Positions 53,809-63,238 are shown, counted from the stretch's first letter. The stretch is 64,000 nucleotides of DNA from Flavobacterium frigidimaris (GCA_900129595.1 FQWG01000013.1:62001-126000), one strand, 5' to 3'. Notes: a model not told the origin generated them from the letters alone. Translations and numbers: made by a program.

Positions 53809-54870
53809 ATGAGAAAAGTAATATTGTTTTTTGGTGCTTTGATTTTATTAATGTCTTTTAAAGCGCTGAATCATAATGATAAAAAGTCGTTTTGGGGTGG
53901 TTTTACTTCCATACAGATAGATACTTTGTTTCAGGATAAAATTAGTATTAGGGCGATTGTAATTGATAAGAATAAAATTTGGTACGGAGCTGATAATTCC
54001 CGATTTGGCTATTATGATTTAGATAAAAAAGAGAAGTTTGAAGACCGTATTTATCGTGATACTTTGAACTTGGAATTTAGAAGCATTGCTCAAAATTCTC
54101 AGAGTGTTTTTTTGTTAAGCGTAGGAAATCCTGCACTACTTTATCAGGTATCTAAAAAAACACAAAAAGTAAAATTAGTTTATAAAGAAGTTCACGAAAA
54201 GGTGTTTTATGATAGTATGCAATTTTGGAATGATAAGGAGGGAATTGCAATAGGGGATCCAACAGAAGATACTTTCTCAATTATTGTAACACGTGACGGA
54301 GGCGAAACATGGACAAAAATACTCTCAGATAAATTACCTACAAATGCTGAGGGCGAAGCGGCTTTTGCTGCAAGTAACTCGAATATTGTTATAAAAGGAA
54401 ATGATACATGGCTGGTTTCAGGTGGAAAAAAAGCACGTGTTTTTTATTCTCCTGATAAAGCGAAAACATGGAAAGTAATTGAAACGCCAATTGTTCAGGG
54501 AAAAGCAATGACAGGTATTTTTACTGCTGATTTTTATGATGCCAAACACGGATTTATTGCAGGTGGTGATTATGAGCTTCCAAACAAAAAAACAGATAAT
54601 AAAGCTTTTACGACTGATGGTGGAAATACCTGGAAATTAATAGGTCAGGAAATGGGTTTTGGATACGCATCATGCGTGCAGTATGTTCCGGGAGGAAATG
54701 GTAAAGAAATTATCTGCGTAGGTTCTGAAGGGATTCAGTATTCTCAGAACGGGGGCGAAAACTGGACTCAGTTATCAACAGATTCAAAACTTTTTACGAT
54801 TCGTTTTGTAAACAGGAATACGGCAATTGCTGCAGGTCATAATAAAGTAATCCGAATTCGTTTTAAATAA
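53809..54870 (+). CDS. secreted beta-propeller protein with BNR/YCF48-type repeats
   Basis: 353 residues, N-terminal signal or anchor (MRKVILFFGALILLM). Repeats of the form TRDGGETWTKI, SPDKAKTWKVI, TTDGGNTWKLI and SQNGGENWTQL mark Asp-box propeller blades, as in YCF48/HCF136-like and sialidase-fold proteins. No sialidase Arg triad is evident, so it is probably a binding or assembly protein rather than an enzyme. Convergent with the Spy-like gene. Confidence 0.7.
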   Translation: MRKVILFFGALILLMSFKALNHNDKKSFWGGFTSIQIDTLFQDKISIRAIVIDKNKIWYGADNSRFGYYDLDKKEKFEDRIYRDTLNLEFRSIAQNSQSVFLLSVGNPALLYQVSKKTQKVKLVYKEVHEKVFYDSMQFWNDKEGIAIGDPTEDTFSIIVTRDGGETWTKILSDKLPTNAEGEAAFAASNSNIVIKGNDTWLVSGGKKARVFYSPDKAKTWKVIETPIVQGKAMTGIFTADFYDAKHGFIAGGDYELPNKKTDNKAFTTDGGNTWKLIGQEMGFGYASCVQYVPGGNGKEIICVGSEGIQYSQNGGENWTQLSTDSKLFTIRFVNRNTAIAAGHNKVIRIRFK

Positions 54871-54875
54871 CAAGA

Positions 54876-54911
54876 ACCCTAAATAATAAAGTAAGTATTA
54901 TTATATAGGGT
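54876..54911. terminator. probable terminator between convergent genes
   Basis: ACCCTAAATAATA pairs imperfectly with TATTATTATATAGGGT; outer five pairs are perfect. No long T run, so weaker than the others. Confidence 0.35.
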
Positions 54912-54937
54912 CCCTGTCGCTGTTGTTCTTTTTAATA

Positions 54938-55396
54938 TTAGCTTTTGCTCGCTTTGTCACGGTATTGTTTCAGTAATTTGCGGTTAAAATCATCTTCTGA
55001 TTTTTTAAGCTTTAGTATTTTCTTAGCCGATAGGATCTTTTTTAAATTGGTATTGTACCTGTCGCGCAAAAGATATAATTCTTTATCAGTGCTTTCTATT
55101 TGTGACAGGAGCGACGCTGCCTCTTTCTCTGACATTGAACTGATGTTGTCGTCGTCTAATTTGCGCAGATAGGTTTTCATTTTTTCATGACGCAGTTCGT
55201 ATTGTTTGTCGTCATATGCATTGTAAATAGGCCAGAATTTTTCCGCTTCTGTAGAGGTTAGTTCTAGTTCTGTAGTTAAAAAAGAAACTTTATATGCCTT
55301 AATTTTTTCTCGCTTCTCATCTGTTTTATCACTTTGTGCATAAAATGAGAAAGTAACAAAGAATAGAATTATCGGTAGTATATTTTTAATTTTCAT
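54938..55396 (-). CDS. Spy/CpxP-like periplasmic protein of the ECF sigma operon
   Basis: 152 residues, signal peptide ends SFYAQ. The mature part is nearly all helix and highly charged; LTSTEAEKFWPIYNAYDDKQ is the LTxxQ-like block of the Spy/heavy-metal-resistance fold. Third gene of a sigma/anti-sigma unit, 18 bp after the anti-sigma gene. Such proteins probably act as chaperones or sensors of envelope stress. Confidence 0.7.
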   Translation of the reverse strand: MKIKNILPIILFFVTFSFYAQSDKTDEKREKIKAYKVSFLTTELELTSTEAEKFWPIYNAYDDKQYELRHEKMKTYLRKLDDDNISSMSEKEAASLLSQIESTDKELYLLRDRYNTNLKKILSAKKILKLKKSEDDFNRKLLKQYRDKASKS

Positions 55397-55413
55397 CTTT
55401 TGATATTTTTGTT

Positions 55414-55830
55414 TTATTCTGAAATTAAATTTTCAATATTTGGGTTTGAAGCCAAAATGTCTTCCAGTGTTTCCTGTTCCAGGGCAACACCTTTGTTAAG
55501 TTTATCGATATCTTTAGTGTCCAGTTCCTTAATTAAATCATATTGATTTAGATTCGACTGATAAGACAAATAAGTCTCTAAAGTATCTTCGTCAAGATCT
55601 TTAGAAGTGTTCGTATAGTTGTTTACTATAGGAATCATTAATCCGATAACCATTACAGCCGCGGCAAATAGTGAAAGAACTCTTTTACGCTTGTAAATCG
55701 GAATTACTTTTACTTCTTGTTTGTCGTTTACCTGTTGTAAAACTCTTGCCGAAAAATCATCAAAATAATGCTCAGGAGTTTTAAATCCGGTTGTTCTCTT
55801 CGGTTCGTTTTCTAGTTTAAATGCTTTCAT
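55414..55830 (-). CDS. putative anti-sigma factor
   Basis: 138 residues with one membrane segment (about 51-70). The first 48 residues (FKTPEHYFDDFSARVLQQV) face the cytoplasm and would hold the sigma factor; the rest is periplasmic and acidic. It starts 34 bp after the ECF sigma gene on the same strand, the usual order. No zinc-binding HxxxCxxC motif. Confidence 0.65.
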   Translation of the reverse strand: MKAFKLENEPKRTTGFKTPEHYFDDFSARVLQQVNDKQEVKVIPIYKRKRVLSLFAAAVMVIGLMIPIVNNYTNTSKDLDEDTLETYLSYQSNLNQYDLIKELDTKDIDKLNKGVALEQETLEDILASNPNIENLISE

Positions 55831-55863
55831 AATATCTATAAGATAGTTTTAGTTGCAAAAGGT

Positions 55864-56406
55864 TTAATTGGATGTAACATATATTTCAATTTTTTTTACG
55901 GCATGATGATAAGATGCTTTCAATGCGCCAACTGAAGTCCCCAGGATTTCAGCAATTTCTTCATATTTTAATTCTTCAAAATATTTCATTTTAAAAACCA
56001 ATCGTTGTTTTTCCGGCAGGGTCACGATGGCTTTTTGAAGTTTGATCTGGATTTCATCTCCGTCAAAATAAACATCAGCTTTCAAATTGTCGATGGTTTT
56101 ATTTTGTAATGCTTCAGAAGTCACGCCGCTTAGTTTTGCTTTTTGATTTAAAAAGGTCAAAGCTTCGTTAGTGGCAATTCGGTACATCCACGAAAAAAGT
56201 TTACTCTCTCCTTTGAAGTTTTTTAAATACTGAAAAACTTTCACGAAAGTATTCTGCAAAACATCATCTGCATCATCATGATTCAAAACGATGTTTCGAA
56301 TATGAGAATACAAGGGTTTCTGATAATCAGACAGGAGTTTTTGAAACGCTGTATTTTGCGTTTTAGGATTTAATAGTTCTTGTATAAATTCCTTCTCGTC
56401 TGTCAA
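55864..56406 (-). CDS. ECF RNA polymerase sigma factor
   Basis: 180 residues. Region 2 is HDDADDVLQNTFVKVFQYLKNFKG with KLFSWMYRIATNEAL; region 4 is LPEKQRLVFKMKYFEELKYEEIAEILGTSVGALKASYHHAVKKI. First gene of the sigma/anti-sigma/Spy-like operon. Its target promoters are not evident here. Confidence 0.92.
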   Translation of the reverse strand: MTDEKEFIQELLNPKTQNTAFQKLLSDYQKPLYSHIRNIVLNHDDADDVLQNTFVKVFQYLKNFKGESKLFSWMYRIATNEALTFLNQKAKLSGVTSEALQNKTIDNLKADVYFDGDEIQIKLQKAIVTLPEKQRLVFKMKYFEELKYEEIAEILGTSVGALKASYHHAVKKIEIYVTSN

Positions 56407-56467
56407 ATTTTTAGATTTATCTTATTAGAATGAAATTTAAACAAAAGGTTTAATCTTTATCATTATC

Positions 56468-57664
56468 TTAGAATTCAGACTGCTCTTCTTCTGTTGTTTT
56501 TGGAGCCGGTTTAGGAGTAGGCTTTGTTTTTGGAGCTGGTTTTGGCGCCGCTTTTGGTGCTTCTGCAGGATCTGTTTCTGTTGGCTCCGTATAGGTTGGT
56601 TCAGTATCTGTTCTGTAAACAGGGGTTTTAGCCACAGGAACTATTTTAGGTTGTACCGGATAATACACTTCGGTCACCAGCTTAGAAGGACTTTTAACAT
56701 CCAGTTTGCTAACCGTCAATATTTCAAGATGAGACCAGCTTAAATCCGGTGTAATTTTTTCTTTATTGATAAAGGCAGTAGTTTTTGTAATTGCGTCGTT
56801 AATATGGGAGTAATCTCCTTTTAGCGTTGTTTTTACAGCTTCGAAACCCTTTAGAGTTCCGCCCAGAATATCACTTCCGGAAGTTGTCATAATTTCTTTA
56901 TTTGTAGGCAAACAAATAGAAATTTTAGCTAATCCTGTTGCTGTGTTATAGGTGTGGTAAATAATAAAAGGATTTCCGTTGGCAGACAAACCATTGTTTT
57001 GGCTGAACTCGATAAGTTTAGGAATTACAATTCGGGCATTTTTGCTTATTTTTTGTATTTCGCTTGTAAATGTTTGTCCGATATAAGGAGTTTCGGTTTT
57101 CTTTACCACTCCATTTACTTCAACGGCAAAAGTTCTGGTTTCGTAATCCAGATTTTTATCAATGTTTGCAAGGCTTTTTTCGTAAATAGTTCCAATAACC
57201 TTATCAGAACCTCCGTTAAGGGCAGTGTAAACTTTAAACAAGAAACTCATAGTTCCGGATGCTTTCCAGGTAACTTTCGTTTTTCCGCCCAGAGTATCTT
57301 TAAACGTCCAGTTGACATCAGCCTCTGTTCCGTCGTATTTCATTTTTTGCTGAATACTTTCTCCTTCTTTGGTTTTTAGTGTGATCGCATTTCCATTTCC
57401 TTCGGATCCTGTCCAGTAGTACGAAGCACCATTTCCGGCTGTTTTATTGGGGAAAGTCATTTTTATTGAAGGATCTGCTACAGACCAGGATTCAAAATCT
57501 TCATAATTTCTAAAATCATTGATGTAATTGTAAACCGTTGCTTTTGGCGAATTGATGACTTTGCTTCTTTCAACAGTGAAAATCCCTTTTTGGGTAGCAA
57601 CAAAAACGGTTAGCGCAACTAAACTTAATAATAATAGTAGGAATATGTATTTTAGAATCTTCAT
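56468..57664 (-). CDS. SRPBCC plus GyrI-like domain protein, membrane-anchored
   Basis: 398 residues. N-terminal membrane helix (5-24), then a START/SRPBCC ligand-binding fold (about 33-170; INSPKATVYNYINDF). A GyrI-like effector-binding domain follows (about 175-330). The tail is a Pro/Ala/Lys-rich repeat (APKPAPKTKPTPKPAPKT) that looks like a spacer. Single gene upstream of the sigma operon. Ligand unknown. Confidence 0.75.
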   Translation of the reverse strand: MKILKYIFLLLLLSLVALTVFVATQKGIFTVERSKVINSPKATVYNYINDFRNYEDFESWSVADPSIKMTFPNKTAGNGASYYWTGSEGNGNAITLKTKEGESIQQKMKYDGTEADVNWTFKDTLGGKTKVTWKASGTMSFLFKVYTALNGGSDKVIGTIYEKSLANIDKNLDYETRTFAVEVNGVVKKTETPYIGQTFTSEIQKISKNARIVIPKLIEFSQNNGLSANGNPFIIYHTYNTATGLAKISICLPTNKEIMTTSGSDILGGTLKGFEAVKTTLKGDYSHINDAITKTTAFINKEKITPDLSWSHLEILTVSKLDVKSPSKLVTEVYYPVQPKIVPVAKTPVYRTDTEPTYTEPTETDPAEAPKAAPKPAPKTKPTPKPAPKTTEEEQSEF

Positions 57665-57852
57665 TGGAGTCGTTTATTTTGTGTCGTAAAGTTATAAATT
57701 TTATTACTAGTCACATGAATGCTACAATAATAAAAGTAAACTTTATGAAATTATTTTGATCAAAAAAAAGCTTCAGATAAAACGTTTTTAATGAATTTTA
57801 ATTATGCAGCTTTCAGCGTTATTTATTCTAAATATAGAAAAATTTTTCGAAA

Positions 57853-58041
57853 CTATCTTTTAAAGTAAAATTTGATCACAAATAAAAGAGCGATAAAAAT
57901 CAGGAATACAATTAATACTTTATAATTTCCTTTGTAGAAAATTTTGTGTAATGCGAGGTCTTTTCGATAAGCGAATATCATTACGATTACAAATGCAATA
58001 AAAAAACAGAGTGCGAATATTAATTGTCCTTGACTAAACAT
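57853..58041 (-). CDS. small two-helix membrane protein
   Basis: 62 residues, two membrane helices (about 6-24 and 40-58) joined by the basic loop YRKDLALHKIFYKGN. Homologous-looking small proteins are frequent in flavobacteria. Function unknown. Confidence 0.6.
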   Translation of the reverse strand: MFSQGQLIFALCFFIAFVIVMIFAYRKDLALHKIFYKGNYKVLIVFLIFIALLFVIKFYFKR

Positions 58042-58124
58042 AGTAAAAAATTATTTTTTTACAAATTTAGAGAATTGTATATGAATAGTTGCTAATTTGG
58101 CATTTCATTTAAGGAAATAAAATA

Positions 58125-58505
58125 ATGAAGAAACAACTTGATGCAGTTACTGAGTTTCATACTGCTTTTAAAATAGGTCACAGTCAAACACCAATTGCTG
58201 ATTTGGGTGAAAGTAAAAAAATACTTCGTTATAATTTGATGAAGGAAGAGAATGAAGAGTATCTTGAAGCGGTTCAGAATAATGATTTGGTCGAAATCGC
58301 TGACGCTCTTGGTGATATGATGTATATTTTATGCGGAACCATTATTGAACACGGTCTGCAGGACAAAATTGAAGCTGTTTTTGATGAAATTCAGCGTAGT
58401 AATATGAGTAAATTGGGCGAAGACGGAAAGCCTATTTACAGAGAAGACGGAAAGGTAATGAAGGGGCCAAATTATTTTAAGCCTGATTTTTCTAAATTGT
58501 TGTAA
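58125..58505 (+). CDS. MazG-like NTP pyrophosphohydrolase (PRA-PH superfamily)
   Basis: 126 residues. The metal-binding core is KEENEEYLEA followed by EIADALGDMMYIL, the ExxE and DxxxD pattern of all-alpha NTP-PPases. The C-terminal KPDFSKLL is common to a sub-family of unknown substrate. Probably removes pyrophosphate from non-canonical or damaged nucleotides. Confidence 0.8.
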   Translation: MKKQLDAVTEFHTAFKIGHSQTPIADLGESKKILRYNLMKEENEEYLEAVQNNDLVEIADALGDMMYILCGTIIEHGLQDKIEAVFDEIQRSNMSKLGEDGKPIYREDGKVMKGPNYFKPDFSKLL

Positions 58506-58592
58506 AGAGGTTTAACCGCAAAGACCGCAAAGGTTTTTTGGGTAGTCCCTGTAAGATAAAAATAAAAAGTTCGCAAAGTTTTGCGCAATTTT

Positions 58593-58692
58593 TGTCATTT
58601 CGACGAAGGAGAAATCCTTGCAAGTAACTCCGCAATGAAAATCCAATCTTTGTCGAGCTTCTGACGAGGATTTCTCCTTCGTCGAAATGACA
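58593..58692. repeat. 26-bp inverted repeat, flavobacterial intergenic element
   Basis: Perfect 26-bp arms at 58593-58618 and 58667-58692 (TGTCATTTCGACGAAGGAGA reads into the arm), 48-bp loop. The TCATTTCGACGAAGGAGAAAT core is one I recall as widely repeated between flavobacterial genes. No transposase. Confidence 0.7.
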
Positions 58693-58709
58693 AGATTGTA
58701 GAAAAAAGT

Positions 58710-58742
58710 AACCCGACAAATTTTAGAATTTGTCGGGTTTTT
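58710..58742. terminator. terminator of ilvE
   Basis: AACCCGACAAATT (58710-58722) and AATTTGTCGGGTT (58727-58739), loop of four, T runs on the outer side. Confidence 0.85.
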
Positions 58743-58768
58743 ATATTTAAAACAAAACAATCTTTTGC

Positions 58769-59839
58769 TTATTGCACTTTTACAGTCCATCCAAAAGTGT
58801 CTTCAGAAAGTTTATTTTGAAGATTTGTTAGTTTTTCTTTTAAAAGAGAAGCGTATGAATTCTCTACAGGAGTCATTTCATAATAAACATCCTGGTAAGA
58901 GAAACCTTTGATTACGCTGATCACTGCAGCAGTTCCGGCACCGAAAATTTCTTTTAGAGATCCGTTTTTAGCAGCTTCTACTAATTCTGAAACAATAACC
59001 GGACGAACTTCTACTTTAAGACCTTCTTTTTCTGCCATTGCAAGCAAACTTTTTCTGGTAATACCATCTAAGATTCTTTCGCTTGTTGGAGCAGTCAATA
59101 AAGTATCGTTAATTCTGAAGAAAACGTTCATTGTTCCCGCTTCTTCCAGTTTTGTGTGCGTTGCATCATCTGTCCAGATCACTTGTTGAAAGCCGTCTTT
59201 GTTTGCTAAATTAGTTGGGTAAAACTGTGCCGCGTAGTTTCCTGCAGCTTTTGCAGCTCCAATTCCACCATTTGCAGCTCTACTATAATGTTCAGCTATG
59301 ATTACTTTTACTTCACCGGCATAATACGATTGTGCAGGAGAAAGTAAAATCATGAATTTATATTCGTCAGAAGGATTTGCCACAACACCAGCGCCGGTAG
59401 CAATCATAAAAGGACGGATGTACATACTGCTTCCGTTTCCTTTTTGAACCCATTCCTGATCGATTTTCAATAATTCATTCAAACCATCCATAAAAATAGC
59501 TTCCGGAACTTCCGGCATTGCCATACGAACAGCTGAATTATTAAAACGTTTGAAGTTTTCGTCAGGTCTGAACAACCAAACATCATTATTGTCATCTTTG
59601 TAAGCTTTCATACCTTCAAAAATAGCTTGCCCATAATGAAAGACTTTTGAAGAAGGATCCATTAAAATTGGAGCATAAGGCTTAATGACAGGATTTTGCC
59701 ACTCTCCATCTTTAAAATCACATTCGAATAAATGGTCTGTAAAAACAGCACCAAAGCTTAAGTTTTGAAAGTCTACTCCGCTTATTTTTGACGAAGTGGC
59801 TTTTCTGATTTCAATTTTGCTTGTTTGAGTTGTACTCAT
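58769..59839 (-). CDS. ilvE: branched-chain amino acid aminotransferase
   Basis: 356 residues, class IV PLP enzyme of the long (eukaryote-like) form. VFHYGQAIFEGMKAY, FMIATGAGV, the PLP Lys within GIGAAKAAGNYA, and EEAGTMNVFF are all present. Transfers the amino group in the last step of Leu, Ile and Val synthesis (EC 2.6.1.42). Single gene. Confidence 0.95.
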   Translation of the reverse strand: MSTTQTSKIEIRKATSSKISGVDFQNLSFGAVFTDHLFECDFKDGEWQNPVIKPYAPILMDPSSKVFHYGQAIFEGMKAYKDDNNDVWLFRPDENFKRFNNSAVRMAMPEVPEAIFMDGLNELLKIDQEWVQKGNGSSMYIRPFMIATGAGVVANPSDEYKFMILLSPAQSYYAGEVKVIIAEHYSRAANGGIGAAKAAGNYAAQFYPTNLANKDGFQQVIWTDDATHTKLEEAGTMNVFFRINDTLLTAPTSERILDGITRKSLLAMAEKEGLKVEVRPVIVSELVEAAKNGSLKEIFGAGTAAVISVIKGFSYQDVYYEMTPVENSYASLLKEKLTNLQNKLSEDTFGWTVKVQ

Positions 59840-60149
59840 AATTATGTAAAGTTTTTTATGTAATTCTCATCCCATCAGAAAAATTCTAAAGTAATGATTT
59901 GGTGTAAAATAGAATTTGTTGAATGCAAAATTAAGTAAAAATATGTAATTTACTTAGTAAAACTGCATTATTTATGCCTTTTAACTGAGATTTATTTATC
60001 TTATAATAAAGTGAAAAAATTAAGACAGTTTTATAAAGAATTTATGAAAAAACAGCCGTTTTTTAAGGCTTTACGCATTTGTTTTGACTAATTTTGGCAG
60101 CTTGAATACCATGAATATCAGTTCAATCAGATTGTAAATTCTTAGAAAA
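59840..60149. other. 310-bp divergent intergenic region
   Basis: Separates ilvE and mnmD. TAATTTTG at 60089-60096 is a TAnnTTTG-type -7 element for mnmD, about 54 bp before its start. Otherwise nothing recognised. Confidence 0.45.
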
Positions 60150-60815
60150 GTGAAAAGAGAAATAATAAAAACGCTAGATGGCTCAACGACAATTCATTTG
60201 CAGGAATGGGACGAATGTTACCATTCAAAGCACGGTGCGATTCAGGAAGCGAAGCATGTATTTATAAAAAACGGACTTTCATTGTTTGAGAACAATCCGG
60301 TTAGTATTCTTGAAATTGGTTTTGGAACGGGCTTAAATGCTTTTATTACTTTTTTAGAATCTGGTCAAAAGCAACAACACATTAATTATGTTGGAGTAGA
60401 GGCTTATCCGGTGGAAGCAAAGGAAGTGATAGAGATGAATTACGTTGCAGAATTGGAAGCAGATCAATATAAAGGTGTGTTTGAAAAAATGCATCAATGC
60501 GAATGGAATCAAAAAGTAGAAATTAGTGCTGATTTTTCGTTAACTAAAAGAAAACAATTTTTTGATGAAATAGACGACTTCGAAATTTTTGATTTGATTT
60601 ACTTTGATGCCTTCGGATATCGCGTACAGCCTGAGTTGTGGAGTACTGAGATTTTTCAGAAAATGTACAATAGTTTAAAGCCAAATGGAGTTCTTGTGAC
60701 TTATGCCGCTCGCGGAGTTGTTAAAAGAAGCATGATCGAAGTTGGGTTTACCGTAGAAAAATTGGCAGGCCCTCCGGGAAAAAGAGAAATGTTCCGGGCG
60801 TTTAAAAAGGTTTAA
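60150..60815 (+). CDS. mnmD: tRNA (5-methylaminomethyl-2-thiouridine)-methyltransferase
   Basis: 221 residues, GTG start. DECYHSKHGAIQEA, ILEIGFGTGLNAF (AdoMet motif I) and the LIYFDAFGYRVQPELWS and AGPPGKREM blocks are those of the MnmD domain of MnmC, here without the FAD oxidase half, as usual outside gamma-proteobacteria. Methylates nm5s2U34 of tRNA to mnm5s2U. Confidence 0.92.
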   Translation: MKREIIKTLDGSTTIHLQEWDECYHSKHGAIQEAKHVFIKNGLSLFENNPVSILEIGFGTGLNAFITFLESGQKQQHINYVGVEAYPVEAKEVIEMNYVAELEADQYKGVFEKMHQCEWNQKVEISADFSLTKRKQFFDEIDDFEIFDLIYFDAFGYRVQPELWSTEIFQKMYNSLKPNGVLVTYAARGVVKRSMIEVGFTVEKLAGPPGKREMFRAFKKV

Positions 60816-60980
60816 ATGAGTTGTTTAGAATCGTTCTATATTGATTTATGTGTATTAAGAAAACGTATTCGTTGCCAAAGTTTTTAAAAAAATAAGTTAA
60901 AAGAAGTGCTTATGAATGATATTTGATTAAATTTGTGCGAGTTTAAAAATAATGATAACCCCCGAAAATCTTATTTTATT

Positions 60981-61178
60981 ATGTCAAAAATGATGTTTGA
61001 TTACACGAAATCAATACTTGAGAGAGTAAGTTTCGATCCGATGCTTTTCTGTAAAGAATTAGAAAAAGCCATCAAAACACTGTTACCATACGAGATGGAA
61101 CAATTACAAGAATGGTTGATGAATTTTATTATTGAGAAACCAGAACTAAAACAAAGTTTACTACTAATCAAAGTATAA
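60981..61178 (+). CDS. small conserved-looking helical protein
   Basis: 65 residues from the ATG at 60981 (MSKMMFDYTKSILERVSFDP); an upstream frame to 60933 is open but less likely. Fully helical and amphipathic, with no signal or membrane segment, and closed directly by a perfect terminator. I recall similar small proteins in flavobacteria; no function. Confidence 0.6.
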   Translation: MSKMMFDYTKSILERVSFDPMLFCKELEKAIKTLLPYEMEQLQEWLMNFIIEKPELKQSLLLIKV

Positions 61179-61180
61179 GA

Positions 61181-61204
61181 AAAAGGAGCCAATTGGCTCC
61201 TTTT
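61181..61204. terminator. bidirectional terminator between small protein and oxyR
   Basis: Perfect palindrome AAAAGGAGCCAA/TTGGCTCCTTTT with A and T runs outside. Confidence 0.9.
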
Positions 61205-61210
61205 TCTATT

Positions 61211-62155
61211 TTATTTCTTTTGTTGTAGCGGACTAATGATTTGTACGTTCTGAAAAACAATTGCTCCTTTGACCACTCCGGCGATTGTCGATCTTAAAGC
61301 GTCAATGATTTGCATTTTTAATTCGCTCTTCGGGTAAATTAAACTTACCTCACGGGCAGGTTTTGGTTCCTTAAAGTTTCGTAGTTTCAGTTTGTCGGAA
61401 TCTTTTAAGTCTAAGGTGTGCAGGTACGGAAGTAACGTTGTGCCCAAACCTTCATCAGCTAATTTTATAAGGGTTTCAAAGCTTCCGCTTTGTATCTGAA
61501 AATTATTCTGATCGATATCAGTTCCGTTTTTGCATAAATTCAAAATTCCGTCCCTGAAACAATGTCCGTCCTGCAAAAGCAAAATTTCATTAATGTTTAA
61601 ATCGGCAATTTCGATTTCATCCTTCTGAAAACTGGCGTGGTGTTCCGGTATATAAGCCACAAAAGGCTCAAAGTATAAAACGATCTCTTTTATTTTTTCA
61701 TCCTCAAGCGGAGTTGCAGCAATTGCAGCATCAAGATGGCCGTTTTTTAACTTCAAAATAATTTCATCCGTATTCAGCTCCTCGATCAGGAGTTTTACTT
61801 TTGGGTATTTCTTAATAAAGTTGTTTAAGAACATCGGTAAAAGAGTAGGCATAATGGTTGGGATGATTCCCAAACGAAATTCTCCGCCAATAAAACCTTT
61901 TTGTTGTTCTACTATATCTTTTATCCTGTCGGCTTCGTTTACAATATTCTTTGCCTGATTTACAATTTTTTGACCAATATCTGTAAGCTGGATAGGTTTT
62001 TTGCTTCTGTCGAAAATTAAAATATTGAGTTCTTCTTCAATTTTCTGAATCTGCATACTTAATGTAGGCTGAGTAACAAAACATTTTTCGGCAGCAAGTG
62101 TAAAGTTTTTATGTTCCGCAACTGCTAACACATATTGTAATTGAGTAATTGTCAT
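61211..62155 (-). CDS. oxyR: hydrogen-peroxide-sensing LysR regulator OxyR
   Basis: 314 residues. N-terminal LysR winged helix (QLQYVLAVAEHKNFTLAAEKCFVTQPTLSMQI) and effector domain. Cys199 (DGHCFRD) and Cys208 are nine residues apart, the spacing and even numbering of the redox pair in E. coli OxyR. Divergent from dps with 108 bp between, so dps is probably a target. Confidence 0.93.
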   Translation of the reverse strand: MTITQLQYVLAVAEHKNFTLAAEKCFVTQPTLSMQIQKIEEELNILIFDRSKKPIQLTDIGQKIVNQAKNIVNEADRIKDIVEQQKGFIGGEFRLGIIPTIMPTLLPMFLNNFIKKYPKVKLLIEELNTDEIILKLKNGHLDAAIAATPLEDEKIKEIVLYFEPFVAYIPEHHASFQKDEIEIADLNINEILLLQDGHCFRDGILNLCKNGTDIDQNNFQIQSGSFETLIKLADEGLGTTLLPYLHTLDLKDSDKLKLRNFKEPKPAREVSLIYPKSELKMQIIDALRSTIAGVVKGAIVFQNVQIISPLQQKK

Positions 62156-62227
62156 TTTGATAGTATTTTGTGATGCAAAAATAAGAAAATATAATTTTTT
62201 TTTATATCATTTTTGAAGAACTTATAT

Positions 62228-62235
62228 TAAATTTG
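62228..62235 (+). promoter_or_regulatory. -7 element of dps
   Basis: TAAATTTG matches TAnnTTTG, 28 bp before the dps start codon, in the oxyR-dps gap. An OxyR site is likely in the 70 bp upstream but cannot be set by eye. Confidence 0.5.
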
Positions 62236-62263
62236 TAGTAAACATATTATAAAACGAAAAACT

Positions 62264-62743
62264 ATGAAAACAAATATTTTAGGATTACCTGTAAAAGAGT
62301 CAGAACTGTTAGTAAAGGAATTAAATATTCTGTTATCAAATTTTCAGGTGTATTATCAAAATTTAAGGGGAATACATTGGAATATTCGTGGTAAACGTTT
62401 TTTTGATTTACATGTAAAATTTGAAGAATTGTACACAGATGCCCAATTAAAAATTGATATGATAGCAGAGAGAGTGTTAACCATTGGAGGAACTCCTTTG
62501 CATACATTTGAAGATTATATCAAAAATAATAAACTGACTGTTGGAAAGAATATTTCAAACGATGAAAAAGCAGTTCACTTAATTGTAAACTCCTTATCAG
62601 ATTTATTAAAAATCGAAAGGGAAATTCTGAAACAATCAGACGAAATAAATGATGAAGGAACCAATTCTATGATGAGTGACTTCATCGCTGAGCAGGAAAA
62701 AACAATCTGGATGATGAGAGCCTGGTTAGAAGAAGAATTGTAA
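62264..62743 (+). CDS. dps: DNA-protecting ferritin-like protein Dps
   Basis: 159 residues. The inter-subunit ferroxidase site is in NLRGIHWNIRGKRFFDLHVKFEELYTD (His, Asp, Glu), the dodecameric Dps pattern. Oxidises and stores iron using peroxide and shields DNA. Divergent from oxyR and followed by a strong terminator. Confidence 0.95.
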   Translation: MKTNILGLPVKESELLVKELNILLSNFQVYYQNLRGIHWNIRGKRFFDLHVKFEELYTDAQLKIDMIAERVLTIGGTPLHTFEDYIKNNKLTVGKNISNDEKAVHLIVNSLSDLLKIEREILKQSDEINDEGTNSMMSDFIAEQEKTIWMMRAWLEEEL

Positions 62744-62766
62744 TGATTTGCTTTTGAGTAAAATAG

Positions 62767-62802
62767 AAACAGAATGATGCGAAAGTGTCATTCTGTTTTT
62801 TT
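62767..62802 (+). terminator. terminator of dps
   Basis: AAACAGAATGA (62767-62777) and TCATTCTGTTT (62788-62798), then more T. Confidence 0.85.
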
Positions 62803-62875
62803 ATGACTGTTAAATTTGTATAAAATTTTTAGCCTGACGCTTTGATTTTATTTGTTTAACACTATTTTTGCTCCA

Positions 62876-63157
62876 ATGAAATTAATCGCTCGCATATTAT
62901 TATTCATATTTATCGCCTTCTTATCGACCCCAACAATTGTTCAGGCGATAAAGAAAGGGACTAATACGGCTATATCTTTTAACTGTGCAGAGGAAGAAGT
63001 TCACAAAGAACTTAAATCTGTTGTACATCCTGCAATTTTAGAGCACGAGGTTGTATTGCCTGTTTATATTCAAAAGAAAACGATTGTTTCTGAAAACATC
63101 GTAAAATTAGATAATATTTCTCCGAGCATATTTGCTCCTCCTCCCAATTTAGTATAA
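62876..63157 (+). CDS. small secreted protein
   Basis: 93 residues from the ATG at 62876. Signal peptide MKLIARILLFIFIAFLSTPTIVQA. The mature 70 residues have a single Cys and a hydrophobic end SIFAPPPNLV. Located 80 bp before the SulP gene on the same strand. Function unknown. Confidence 0.55.
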   Translation: MKLIARILLFIFIAFLSTPTIVQAIKKGTNTAISFNCAEEEVHKELKSVVHPAILEHEVVLPVYIQKKTIVSENIVKLDNISPSIFAPPPNLV

Positions 63158-63238
63158 TACTTCCGATTATTTTGAACAGACTGCATTTTTGATTAAATGT
63201 GGTAAATCTTTAATGAATAATTTTTTTAGTATTGTATT

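Noticed and set aside
58492..58790. Minus-strand frames over the 26-bp inverted repeat
   Set aside because: They translate a dispersed intergenic repeat and its terminator; no independent support.
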